Below, piece after piece: positions 32,574-40,548 of a DNA stretch of 45,747 nucleotides. This stretch comes from Pseudomonadales bacterium (lineage in GTDB: Bacteria; Pseudomonadota; Gammaproteobacteria; Pseudomonadales; Azotimanducaceae), in the NCBI GenBank assembly GCA_030749725.1, contig JASMJM010000136.1, positions 1 through 45,747 of the forward strand. Reading direction: 5' to 3'. The position numbers were made by a program, and so were the translations under genes. Each line of letters opens with the position of its first letter. Positions within the stretch are counted from its first letter, which is position 1. A model generated the notes under the pieces. The model was not told the origin of the DNA. It did not search any database and saw nothing but the letters and a program-made list of their open reading frames with translations.

Positions 32574-33409
32574 GATTCAACTCGCTCCAAAATCAATATG
32601 CTGTCATTTGCACGGGCGCCGATAGATGCTTGTGACTATGGTCCACCCAGACAATCCACTCGCGACACCTGCCGCGTTCCCGAGTATAACAACAGTGGTG
32701 TGACTGCCGTGAGAGAGCGGCACCACGAGTCAGATCTTTTTGATGGTCATGTGCGTCCCGAGCTTTTCGTATCCATCCTCCACGCTACTTAATGAAATCA
32801 CACTTCCATCGCTGATGATGTCATACAGGGCCTCTCCCATCCTATCGACGAAGTTGATGAGGTGCTCCGGGTGCATGCAACTCGCTTCTTCATCTTAGCC
32901 AAGAGTGCTGAAACTCTTCGAGAAGGACAGATCACGAGCGTCGGTTGAGCGCGTATATAGGAGAACGCTGCGATCGGCGACCCGCTTGCAGACGTAGCTC
33001 AGACTCATCTGCTAACCATGTTTGGCTGGCGCAATCTGCCGATTAGACTCGCTCAGTGGACAATACGGTGGCTACTCGCTCTGATTTACCTCGTCTACTC
33101 ACAGCGTTAGTTCGAACTGTCGGGCGCGGACGCTACCTGTGTCGATCGCTGGATGACAGTCATGGTCGGAGCGCGAATCGATGACGACATCCCAGCCGAG
33201 CGCGAACACCTCGTCCGGTACGCGCGCCAGCGACTGGCCGCCGGCCTGTAACTGTGGCAGGCGCCGACCCGTATATCAGCAGATGCTATGCTCACAGGAT
33301 GCGCATTCTATGTACCCTAGAAAACCAAGAGGGCATCGGTCCTTGATCTGGGCGGATGCTGCCACTATTCTGATGCCCTGCTACATTGAATATACGCGAT
33401 AAGCAGATC
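32574..33409. other. Gene-poor region with only weak small ORFs
   Basis: Over 830 bp without a convincing gene. Minus frame 32730-32876 would encode 48 residues beginning MHPEHLINFVDRMGEALYD, with coding-like composition but no clear ribosome site. The plus strand is also open across its start side (about 32810-32943). A plus-strand 30-codon frame at 33018 encodes a single hydrophobic helix. None has a family match known to me. The stretch looks like decayed or foreign DNA between accessory genes and the DUF1631 gene. Confidence 0.4.
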
Positions 33410-35251
33410 ATGGCTGACAACGAGAACTCCAACGAAAGGATAACACCGGAACTGGTGACCGCAGCTCTGGAAAGCAGGTATCCCCAAACCAAGGAGAATC
33501 TGTCCATTCTGGAACCTCAGGAAGTGGTCGCTTTTCTGTCTACTATGGAAGCAACCGATCCTCAAGAGCCTGACGTACAGTTGAGGACCAATATGCTGCC
33601 CAATCTACTTGCGCAATTGGAGCTTCAGCACCCTAACCGGTGCCTTAGTGACGGCGCCTATGCGGTGCTTTCCTTTCTCGATGAGTGTGCCGATCAGATA
33701 GCGGTTCAGGCGAAACTGGACCGCAAGATTCAGGCACTTGTCCTTACCACATATCCCGCCGTGATAAAGCAAGTGATAACGCAAGGTTTGCTGCAGACGC
33801 TGCAGAATACGTCAATTCTAACGATACTGGATCTGATCAGTGAGCATTGTATCGGCTGGACCGGTGATCTGGGGAGATCGGGGAGCAATCTTCTGAAGAA
33901 GATCAAGTCGACCATTGAGGCCATCTGTGCAGACGATTCAGATAGCGAGTCGTTGCATTCGGATCTGGTCTCCTATTGCCACAAAAAGGCACAGCGAACG
34001 GCCAGACTCGAGAAGCGCCTATCAGAATCGGAGACCGGAATCCTTAGGGTACAACGGGCACAACACGTTGCCGCCAAGATGATCAATGCAGAGGCGACGG
34101 GCAAGCAGGCCCCTGCTAGCGTAAGCAAGTTTCTGACTGGTACCTGGTGTGATTCGCTGCAGTTCTTATTGATTCACCACGGTGACGAGAGTGTTGAGTG
34201 GCGTCGCGCCTGCAAACTGACCGAAATGTTGGTCTGGACCGTGCAGCCCATAGAGGCAACGGATGAGGAGGGGCTGCAGCGATTGTATCGACTGACCGAG
34301 CAGTTGCCGAAGGATATCCTCAAACTGCTGACGGAGCTGGGCTACGCCAACGAAAGCCTGACGGCATCTCTCGCAGAATTAGAGGCCGAATATATACACA
34401 TCATGACCGATCCGGGAAATCAGAACGATGAATTTGTCCCCATGGATTGTGAGGATGACCTTTTCAACGCCTCGACCCTGGTCAGTCATGCATTACTGAA
34501 CCAGGTGAACGATCTGAAGCTGGGGCAATGGTTTCTGTTCGAGGAAAACAACAGTCACGACATCAGAATCAAGCTGGTGGCAAAGCTCGACGATGTGCAC
34601 CAACTGCTCTTTACCGACTGTAACGGTATGAAAGCATTGCAGAAAGGGTTTGAGCAATTTGCCTACTTCCTGTCATCGGAAATCGCCAGGACCTTGCCGG
34701 GCCAGGCGCCGTTTCAGGCGACGATCAGATCGAATCTGAAGAAAGTCATTGCGGAGCATCAGGTTCAGCAGCAACGGCTGGCTTCCGCAAAAGACCAGGT
34801 GGAAAGAGACAAAATCGTCAGTGAGATAACCCGCAGAAGAGCGATTGCCGAAGCCAAGGCTGCGTCGAGAAAGCGAAAGGCGACCCAGAGACAACGTGAA
34901 GAGGCAGCAAGAAGAAAACAACTGGAAAAGGCCAGGCAGGATGCTGAACGGGCTGCAAATCGTGAAAAACTGGAGGTGGCCGAAGATTCAGTGCGCTCTC
35001 TCAACGTTGGCGCCTGGCTGCAGCAAGCAGGTGGCGAGGATCCATCGGCAGAATGCAGATTAGCGGTCAAACTGGAAGCAGAGGATAGGTTCATATTTAC
35101 CAATCAGACCAGTGTCAAAGTCGGTGAGTACACGACAGCTGAGCTGGCTCAGTTGTTGGCTTTGGGCGGATGGGAAATACTGGCCTCCGGTGATGACGAA
35201 GAAGATAGCCTTGCCAAAGTAGTCATTCGCCTCAGACAGGACAGGAACTGA
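33410..35251 (+). CDS. DUF1631 family protein
   Basis: A 613-residue cytoplasmic protein. It has mostly helical content: NLLAQLELQHPNRCLSD, LLQTLQNTSILTILDLISEH, the block WCDSLQFLLIHHGDESVEWR near residue 260, and a DDLFNASTLVSHALLNQVND region followed by LKLGQWFLFE. These are marks of DUF1631 (PF07793), common in gamma- and betaproteobacteria. Residues of about 470 to 540 form a charged coiled coil rich in Arg/Lys/Ala. The C-terminal part after the coil is unusual. I use the ATG at 33410; the frame extends eight codons up to a TTG. The family has no settled function. It lies 4 bp before a PilZ protein gene, which suggests a link with c-di-GMP signalling. Confidence 0.85.
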   Translation: MADNENSNERITPELVTAALESRYPQTKENLSILEPQEVVAFLSTMEATDPQEPDVQLRTNMLPNLLAQLELQHPNRCLSDGAYAVLSFLDECADQIAVQAKLDRKIQALVLTTYPAVIKQVITQGLLQTLQNTSILTILDLISEHCIGWTGDLGRSGSNLLKKIKSTIEAICADDSDSESLHSDLVSYCHKKAQRTARLEKRLSESETGILRVQRAQHVAAKMINAEATGKQAPASVSKFLTGTWCDSLQFLLIHHGDESVEWRRACKLTEMLVWTVQPIEATDEEGLQRLYRLTEQLPKDILKLLTELGYANESLTASLAELEAEYIHIMTDPGNQNDEFVPMDCEDDLFNASTLVSHALLNQVNDLKLGQWFLFEENNSHDIRIKLVAKLDDVHQLLFTDCNGMKALQKGFEQFAYFLSSEIARTLPGQAPFQATIRSNLKKVIAEHQVQQQRLASAKDQVERDKIVSEITRRRAIAEAKAASRKRKATQRQREEAARRKQLEKARQDAERAANREKLEVAEDSVRSLNVGAWLQQAGGEDPSAECRLAVKLEAEDRFIFTNQTSVKVGEYTTAELAQLLALGGWEILASGDDEEDSLAKVVIRLRQDRN

Positions 35252-35255
35252 GGTG

Positions 35256-35654
35256 ATGACGATGCTATCGGACAAGGAAGACCGCGGTGAAAGTCGTTTC
35301 AGGTTGGTGCAAACAGTTTTTGTTGAGCTGCAACCTGCATCGAGGGATGGCAGCAAGCCCCCGATCATTGTCATGTGTAACTCTTCCGATGTGTCAGCCA
35401 ATGGCATCCAGATACTCCTGCATGAAGAGATCCCCATGGGTAGCATTCTGCGTCTGTGCGTTGATATGAAGAATCTGGATCCAATCTTCCTGATCGGTGA
35501 AGTAAAGTGGGTACAACCCGATGCGGAAACGGATGGCTTTCTTATCGGCTTGCTGCTATTCGAAGCCGAAAACACCGATACTCAAATCTGGGAAAAAGTC
35601 ATCGCAGACTTGTCGCCCTCACCAAAGCATGGTGTTCAGCCGACGCCACCGTGA
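35256..35654 (+). CDS. PilZ domain protein
   Basis: A 132-residue protein with the PilZ fold. The usual c-di-GMP binding pattern is RxxxR in the N-terminal loop and D/NxSxxG on the next strand. Here RGESRFRLV offers an Arg-x3-Arg pair (R-ESR-R) near residues 10-15, and SSDVSANGIQI gives the DVSANG motif. A later strand is LIGEVKWVQPDAETDGFLIG, typical of the barrel. It should bind c-di-GMP and regulate a partner. The ATG at 35256 follows the DUF1631 stop by four bases, so they form an operon. A GTG three bases earlier could also be used. Confidence 0.87.
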   Translation: MTMLSDKEDRGESRFRLVQTVFVELQPASRDGSKPPIIVMCNSSDVSANGIQILLHEEIPMGSILRLCVDMKNLDPIFLIGEVKWVQPDAETDGFLIGLLLFEAENTDTQIWEKVIADLSPSPKHGVQPTPP

Positions 35655-36401
35655 TCCGCAGTGTGACCAGAATCACATCCGGCGCTCTTCATTGCCAGGG
35701 TGAAAGCAGTACTGCGCAGGGCCAGCCGCTAGGATAGGAAGATGGTTTTGTGCTCTCACGGAACCTGTTTCAGCTCAATGCCGCTGTGCCATCTGAGTTC
35801 CTTGAACTGCGGCCCGTCTCCCATCCAGAAAAAACTCAAGAAATAAGGCGTCATAGGAATCCAATCGTCTGGGCAAATAATCGATTCCGCCGAGACACAC
35901 TCTTTATTTGGGTGTTAACTCCCTCTACAGGGACGGCAGCAACGGTCCTTCTTTACTTGAATCCACGACCTTGTTACCCACCGGAAATCCCGCGCAGATG
36001 GACCAGATGAAAATCAAGCGGGCTCTGATAAGTGTCTCCGGTAAAACCGGGTTGATTGAGTCAGTGTGGTCATTGCGCTAAAGACACCCTACGATGACGG
36101 AACCACCGGGACGCGCAGTCCCATATCGTTCTAAGCCCGATGGATTTCATTGGGCGCCTGGCTGTACTGGTGCCCAGACCTCGAGTTAATGCACCCATCC
36201 ACTTTCCCTGTAAATTGAGCGCCCCAGAAAGATACTGGTTATTCGTGTTATCCCCATCGACGTTCAGAGATCGAATCGGGTGCATTTGACAACTCAGTCA
36301 AAGGGCTGAATCTAGCGCCAAGTACGAATGCTGGACGTTGGGATTTGAGTGCGAAATAGGGTACATTGGGTGACTTTTGTTGTCGATCAGAGGAGACCGA
36401 A
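35655..36401. other. Gene-poor region with purH 5' fragment
   Basis: A 747-bp gap. Apart from the purH fragment at 35998-36081, two weak frames exist: plus 35750-36010 (86 codons) and minus 36070-36285 (71 codons, ending in an Arg/Trp-rich tail). Neither has a motif I know. The VOC gene ribosome site AGAGGAG lies at 36389-36395. Confidence 0.5.
35998..36081 (+). pseudogene. purH: 5' fragment of purH (AICAR transformylase/IMP cyclohydrolase)
   Basis: From the ATG at 36007 (or 35998) the plus strand encodes MKIKRALISVSGKTGLIE, then departs into SVWSLR and a TAA at 36079-36081. The first ~18 residues match the PurH N-terminus (IKRALISVSDKTG-V-FA), the start of the IMP cyclohydrolase domain. The remaining ~500 residues, including the next motif LSTGGTA, are absent. 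The piece is thus a truncated copy: a break lies near 36060. An intact purH presumably exists elsewhere. The DNA upstream of the ATG may be the old purH leader. Confidence 0.66.
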
Positions 36402-36788
36402 ATGGCAATCACAGGAGTCGATCACGTTGTTGTGCGTGTGAAAGATATAGACGAAGGCATCAGCACCTATCGAGATAAGCTGGGTATGGAACTGGAGAGA
36501 ACCGCAGAATCTGCTGCCATCGGCATCAAGCAGGCATTTTTCCCTTTGGCTGACGGTGGCTTTCTGGAAGTGGTGGCACCCCTTAGTGCTGATTCACCTG
36601 TGGGCAAAGCCATCGACAGGAATGGCGAGGGGATCCACACCGTCGCCCTTGCGGTCGACGACCTGGATGCTACTGTGAAGGCGATGCAGGAAGGCGGCGC
36701 GCAACTGATCGGCGTCGGCAGCCCGCAGGTATTCGTGCATCCCAAGTCTGCCCATGGCGTGCTGATTCAGTTGACCGAGAAATCGTAG
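36402..36788 (+). CDS. VOC superfamily (glyoxalase/dioxygenase fold) protein
   Basis: A 128-residue protein with the paired beta-alpha-beta modules of the vicinal oxygen chelate fold. The start at 36402 has AGAGGAG six bases upstream. Motifs: ITGVDHVVVRVKDIDEGIST at the N-terminus (first metal His), FFPLADGGFLEVVAP (metal Glu), and GIHTVALAVDDLDATV (second His). The C-terminal VFVHPKSAHGVLIQLTE block with HPKSAHG-L is the ending common in methylmalonyl-CoA epimerase-type members. An epimerase or lyase acting on a CoA ester is therefore possible, but the call stays at superfamily level. It is alone on its strand. Confidence 0.84.
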   Translation: MAITGVDHVVVRVKDIDEGISTYRDKLGMELERTAESAAIGIKQAFFPLADGGFLEVVAPLSADSPVGKAIDRNGEGIHTVALAVDDLDATVKAMQEGGAQLIGVGSPQVFVHPKSAHGVLIQLTEKS

Positions 36789-36837
36789 GACTTGTGTAGC
36801 GATTCCCCTGCTTGATCCAGAGAGGATTGAATGGGGT

Positions 36838-36874
36838 TTCGCCCGGCGTGGATTCGCCCGGCGTGGATTCGCCC
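36838..36874. repeat. 15-bp tandem repeat (2.5 copies)
   Basis: Two perfect units of ttcgcccggcgtgga (36838-36852 and 36853-36867) and a third partial unit lie between the VOC gene and the convergent DUF4097-like gene. No gene covers them convincingly. They may be replication-slippage products. Confidence 0.85.
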
Positions 36875-36904
36875 ACCCACAAGGCTAGCGCAGGATGGGG
36901 TCGA

Positions 36905-37795
36905 TTAGTGCCGATCAGGTATGGATACCCGTCCCTCGATGCGTTTACTGCGTACCCGCCCGCTGCCCTTGGATTTAAGGGTAAAGTCGCCGCCCACGTC
37001 AGCAACCTGCACAGTACCGGAACCGTCACTGCCAATACGTACATTCCGGCTAACATTGCTCACCAGGATACTACCGGAGCCGTCTCTGCCGACGGTGACC
37101 ATGCCTCCCACCTGGTCGATATCAATCCCGCCTGACCCATCACTTACGATCTCAACGTCCTTATCCACCCGTGATATCTCGATCTCTCCGGAACTGTCCC
37201 GCCTGATCTGCACCTCACCCGTTACATCTCTGAGGCGGATGTTACCCGAGCTGTCGGATAGGGATATATTGCCATTCAATTGGCGCACTACGATATCTCC
37301 GGAGGAGTCGTTTATGTCCAGATCGGTACGCCCGTCTGTGACTTTGATCCTGCCGGAACTGTCATCGATGGAGGTCACCGAAGCTGATGAGACGTCCATA
37401 TGGCCACTGGAGTCCCTGATCTCGATGGGCGTTGAGTGCGGCAGGGCGACCTCCAGATCGACATAGGCATATTCGGTATTCCAGCCGGACCGAATGCTCT
37501 TCGGAATGATGACCGTGATGGTGACGGCTGAACCATCGCGCTCGATGTCCAGTGCCATCTCCTCAAGGTGCTCTTCCTCATCGGTGCACGCCTGTCCTTT
37601 CACGGCGATGTCGCCGCCGTCTGCCACGCCGGTTACCACCAGGTATCCGGCCAGGGCATTGAGCTCCACACGGTCGATCCCATCCCCATCGATATCCGGT
37701 AAGAGGTCCTTGCTGTATTTGCAGGGGCTCCCAAAGGTGTTGCCGGCAAGTGACAGGCTGACCAGAAACAGCAGCAAGTTTTTTGTTAGTCTCAC
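36905..37795 (-). CDS. Exported DUF4097-like beta-repeat protein
   Basis: A roughly 296-residue exported protein. GTG at 37795 has GGAG six bases upstream and leads straight into a signal peptide (LTKNLLLFLVSLSLAGNTFG); the ATG at 37822 would add nine residues and has no obvious site. The N-terminal part contains two Cys-bearing segments. From about residue 125 the protein is a tandem array of ~20-residue beta units with the consensus xDSSGxIxVxxVxGxVxI (for example SIDDSSGRIKV, NDSSGDIVV, SDSSGNIRL, RDSSGEIEI, SDGSGGIDI, RDGSGSILV). This is the DUF4097/adhesin-like solenoid. Such exported proteins are of unknown role. It is on the minus strand, 152 bp past an acyl-CoA dehydrogenase operon that ends upstream in the opposite sense of use. 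Confidence 0.83.
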   Translation of the reverse strand: MRLTKNLLLFLVSLSLAGNTFGSPCKYSKDLLPDIDGDGIDRVELNALAGYLVVTGVADGGDIAVKGQACTDEEEHLEEMALDIERDGSAVTITVIIPKSIRSGWNTEYAYVDLEVALPHSTPIEIRDSSGHMDVSSASVTSIDDSSGRIKVTDGRTDLDINDSSGDIVVRQLNGNISLSDSSGNIRLRDVTGEVQIRRDSSGEIEISRVDKDVEIVSDGSGGIDIDQVGGMVTVGRDGSGSILVSNVSRNVRIGSDGSGTVQVADVGGDFTLKSKGSGRVRSKRIEGRVSIPDRH

Positions 37796-37947
37796 GCGAT
37801 TCTCCACTTTGTCATGTCTCATTTAGATGGATCGAACGGCCAGTTGGTTTAAACCGTCCAATCGACTCCCTGCATTGGCCCCGGATGAAGTTCGCGTTAG
37901 GGAGGCCAGCCCCGGGCTCGAGCGTATCCTCAAAGATCAGCCATGGA

Positions 37948-39108
37948 TCAATCCTTCGGCAATCCCAGAATCCGTTCAGCAATAATGTTCTTCTGAATAT
38001 TGGGCGTGCCGCCACAGATTGCCACATCCGGCCAACTCAGAGCAGCAGTTGCCCAACTGCCACCATCCACTGCGCCCTCCTGATCACGAAGCTGCAGACC
38101 GGACTGGCCGAGAAGTTCCACTGCAAAGTCGGTCATCTCCACCTCGAGATTTGCCCGGTGAAGCTTGTTCACCGATGTTTCGCTGGATAGCGGTTCCCTC
38201 TTTATCTGCTTGGTAAGGTAACGAAATCCGTTGAGGCGCATCGCTTCGATTCTGGCTTCAAAGACGGCAATCTGGCGACGAATGCCTACGTCATCCCGTG
38301 CCGGTTTGCCGTTCTTGCGGGACTTCCTGACCAGTTCCTTAAGTCGTTCCAGTTTCTCATACATGGCGGTGACTTCACCGATGCTGGAGCGCTCGTTAGC
38401 GAGGGATGAGATGGTTACCTTCCAGCCATTGCCTTCTTCACCGAGCCGGTTATCCACCGGCACCTTGACCTCATCGAAGAATACCTGGGCAAATACGGCA
38501 CCGCCCGCCATAATCTCGATCGGCCTGACTTCTATACCGGGAGAATCCATTTTGACCAATAGGGCAGTGATGCCTTCATGCTTGGACTCCGGGTTGCTGC
38601 TGGTACGAACCAGCAGGGAGATCCAGGACGCAAACGGCGCCAGACTGGTCCAGATCTTGGTGCCGTTGACGATATAGAAGTCTCCCTCTCTCACTGCCTT
38701 GCACTGCAGTGAAGCCAGGTCGCTGCCCACGTTGGGTTCCGAGTATCCGGTACACCAATGGTATTTGCTGTCGAGAATGTCGGGAATGAAGCGCTGCTTC
38801 TGCTCTTCGGTGCCATATTGGATGATGGCTGGGCCCACCCAGGCGAGACCCATCATACAGGTGCCGAGAGGCGGAGCCTTTCGTGATGCCATTTCCTCCT
38901 TCAGAATAACCTGCTGCATGATGTTGCCGCCACCACCTCCCACCTCTTTCGGCCAGGAGAAGCCCACCCAGCGCTTTTCCCGCACCTTCTTGAGCCAGTT
39001 CGCCATAAAATTGGCATCGCGCCTGTTGGCGGCCGTCAGATTCTCATCCAGAAAATCCCTCACCTCCTGCCTGAATGCCTGCTCCTCTTCGGTGTATTCA
39101 AAATCCAT
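37948..39108 (-). CDS. Acyl-CoA dehydrogenase, subunit of coupled pair (second gene)
   Basis: A 386-residue acyl-CoA dehydrogenase-like protein. It starts with MDFEYTEEEQAFRQEVRDFL, typical of the family's helical N-domain. The FAD segment is WCTGYSEPNVGSDLASLQ, then KIWTSLAPFASWISLLVRT. The C-terminus has PNIQKNIIAERILGLPKD, the usual end. Its ATG overlaps the TAA of the upstream dehydrogenase gene (TAATG at 39106-39110). Paired, overlapping ACAD genes encode alpha2beta2 heterotetramers in steroid and bile-acid side-chain pathways. By analogy this could be the FAD-binding partner, which is an inference. An enoyl-CoA hydratase for the next step is not in this operon. Confidence 0.91.
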   Translation of the reverse strand: MDFEYTEEEQAFRQEVRDFLDENLTAANRRDANFMANWLKKVREKRWVGFSWPKEVGGGGGNIMQQVILKEEMASRKAPPLGTCMMGLAWVGPAIIQYGTEEQKQRFIPDILDSKYHWCTGYSEPNVGSDLASLQCKAVREGDFYIVNGTKIWTSLAPFASWISLLVRTSSNPESKHEGITALLVKMDSPGIEVRPIEIMAGGAVFAQVFFDEVKVPVDNRLGEEGNGWKVTISSLANERSSIGEVTAMYEKLERLKELVRKSRKNGKPARDDVGIRRQIAVFEARIEAMRLNGFRYLTKQIKREPLSSETSVNKLHRANLEVEMTDFAVELLGQSGLQLRDQEGAVDGGSWATAALSWPDVAICGGTPNIQKNIIAERILGLPKD

Positions 39109-40226
39109 TACAATTCTCCCAGAGTGGCAACGCGCTCATAGTGGTAATCCGTGTCCCCATACATGGGGCGTGCCCATTTGGACCGTTTCAGATAGAGCTG
39201 GATATCGTACTCGGCTGTGTAACCGATGGCACCATGCAGGTGCACGCTATCAATTCCGATCTGTGCGAACGCCTGCGATGCGTAGGCTTTCGCCAGCGAA
39301 GCGGAACGGGACAGCTCGCCGGGACTCTCGTCCACTGTCCAGGCAGCATAGTAGAGCAACGACTTGAAGGACTCGATGTCCAGATAGATTTCCGCCAGTC
39401 GGTGTTTGACGCTCTGGTATCTGCCAATGGGACTATCGAACTGAATTCGTTCCTTTGCATAGTTGGTGGTCATGTCCAAGGCAGCTTCTGCAGCACCGAT
39501 GATCTCAGCTGTCACCGCAACGACCCCTTTGTCCAACAGGCGCACAATGGTGTCTGAATCGCAGTGGAGTAGACTCGTTTCATCGGCAGTTACATTGTCC
39601 AGTTTGACCGATCCGGTGCGCTTGGTTTGATCCATGGTGCCGGTGCCGGTGACACTGACGCCCTGCTGATCCCTCTCAACCACGGCAAGAGCAATTTTGC
39701 CATTGGACGTACCCTCCCTGAAGGCGACTATAAACAAATCGGCAAGACCCGCATCGGGTACCAGCCGTTTTTCGCCGTTCAGCATAAAGCTCTTGCCGTT
39801 GCCGGTACCAACAAGCGTGATGTTGTCAGCATTCGGGGGACCATCGTCATCCAGTATGGCCAGGCTGGCAATGCTGTCGCCACTGGCCAGATCGGTAAGC
39901 CAACGCTTCTGTTGGCTGTCGGTGGCAGTTTCCGCTAGGGTCGATGCAGCGATACTGTGGGAGATAAACGGAGACGGGTAAAGGCTTCTGCCGGTCTCCT
40001 CAAGGATAACGGTCAGGTCCACCCAGGAGAGCCCCACGCCGCCATAATCAGGGGGAATGACCAGGCCGAGCCAGCCAAGTTCGCCCATCTGCTGCCACAG
40101 TTGCCGGGAAAAGCCTTCGGGTTCCTTCATGATCTCTCTGACCTTGCTCAAGGGACAGTTTGTATCCAGGAAGCGTCGGACCTGATCCCGCAGCAACTCC
40201 TGTTCCTCGTTGAATCCAAAATTCAT
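39108..40226 (-). CDS. Acyl-CoA dehydrogenase, subunit of coupled pair (first gene)
   Basis: A 372-residue acyl-CoA dehydrogenase-like protein. The ATG at 40226 (MNFGFNEEQELLRDQVRRFL) is preceded by GGAGA. The middle domain differs from the classical motif: LVPDAGLADLFIVAFREG replaces the usual TS-W-tract, and the FAD-contact loop is shortened. The C-terminal domain is intact: YAKERIQFDSPIGRYQSVKH with the RxQF motif, and a late IHLHGAIGYTAEYDIQL-like segment (here HLHGAIGYTAEYDIQLYLKR). Divergent FAD-site features in one of two paired ACADs are common in heteromeric enzymes. Its TAA overlaps the next ATG. Confidence 0.89.
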   Translation of the reverse strand: MNFGFNEEQELLRDQVRRFLDTNCPLSKVREIMKEPEGFSRQLWQQMGELGWLGLVIPPDYGGVGLSWVDLTVILEETGRSLYPSPFISHSIAASTLAETATDSQQKRWLTDLASGDSIASLAILDDDGPPNADNITLVGTGNGKSFMLNGEKRLVPDAGLADLFIVAFREGTSNGKIALAVVERDQQGVSVTGTGTMDQTKRTGSVKLDNVTADETSLLHCDSDTIVRLLDKGVVAVTAEIIGAAEAALDMTTNYAKERIQFDSPIGRYQSVKHRLAEIYLDIESFKSLLYYAAWTVDESPGELSRSASLAKAYASQAFAQIGIDSVHLHGAIGYTAEYDIQLYLKRSKWARPMYGDTDYHYERVATLGEL

Positions 40227-40548
40227 ATAGTCGTCTCCAGGCCTCTTGCCAGGATGGGGTGAAATCCGTTGATTCACCCTCAGCGTGATGGCATTCAGTT
40301 CCTTCAGGTGCTCACCGCCAGAATGGGGTCACCGGTTAGCATATCTGATGTCATAGGGTGGGTGCAAAACAGACTGGCCTTGTCTTCCAGAAGGGCCACC
40401 AAGTGTTCCCAGAACCCGCGTTAGTCTTGTGCCCGTGCTCCTGCTCTTCCAATTGGGCATGAAGTACAATTGCCAGCAGCCCATACCAAAGGGCACGAGC
40501 GGAAAAGCGCGCGGGGAAAGGGATGCCGGAATGGAAGGTGTAATCATC
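40227..40548. other. Divergent intergenic region with an operator-like hairpin
   Basis: About 320 bp between the acyl-CoA dehydrogenase operon and the exported nucleosidase-fold gene. An almost perfect inverted repeat, GGGTGAAATC then GATTCACCC with a 4-base gap, lies at about 40257-40279, roughly 30 bp above the dehydrogenase ribosome site. It may be a repressor operator. No gene is called here. Confidence 0.4.
40257..40279. promoter_or_regulatory. Inverted repeat upstream of acyl-CoA dehydrogenase operon
   Basis: Arms GGGTGAAATC and GATTCACCC are separated by CGTT; they pair except for one extra base. The site is upstream of the paired dehydrogenase genes. Fatty-acid regulators of the TetR type often bind such palindromes near ACAD operons, but no regulator gene is in the window. 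A simple stem-loop in the leader is equally possible. Confidence 0.35.

Noticed and set aside
36070-36285. 71-codon minus frame upstream of the VOC gene
   Set aside because: No motif or ribosome site; it overlaps the purH fragment on the other strand.
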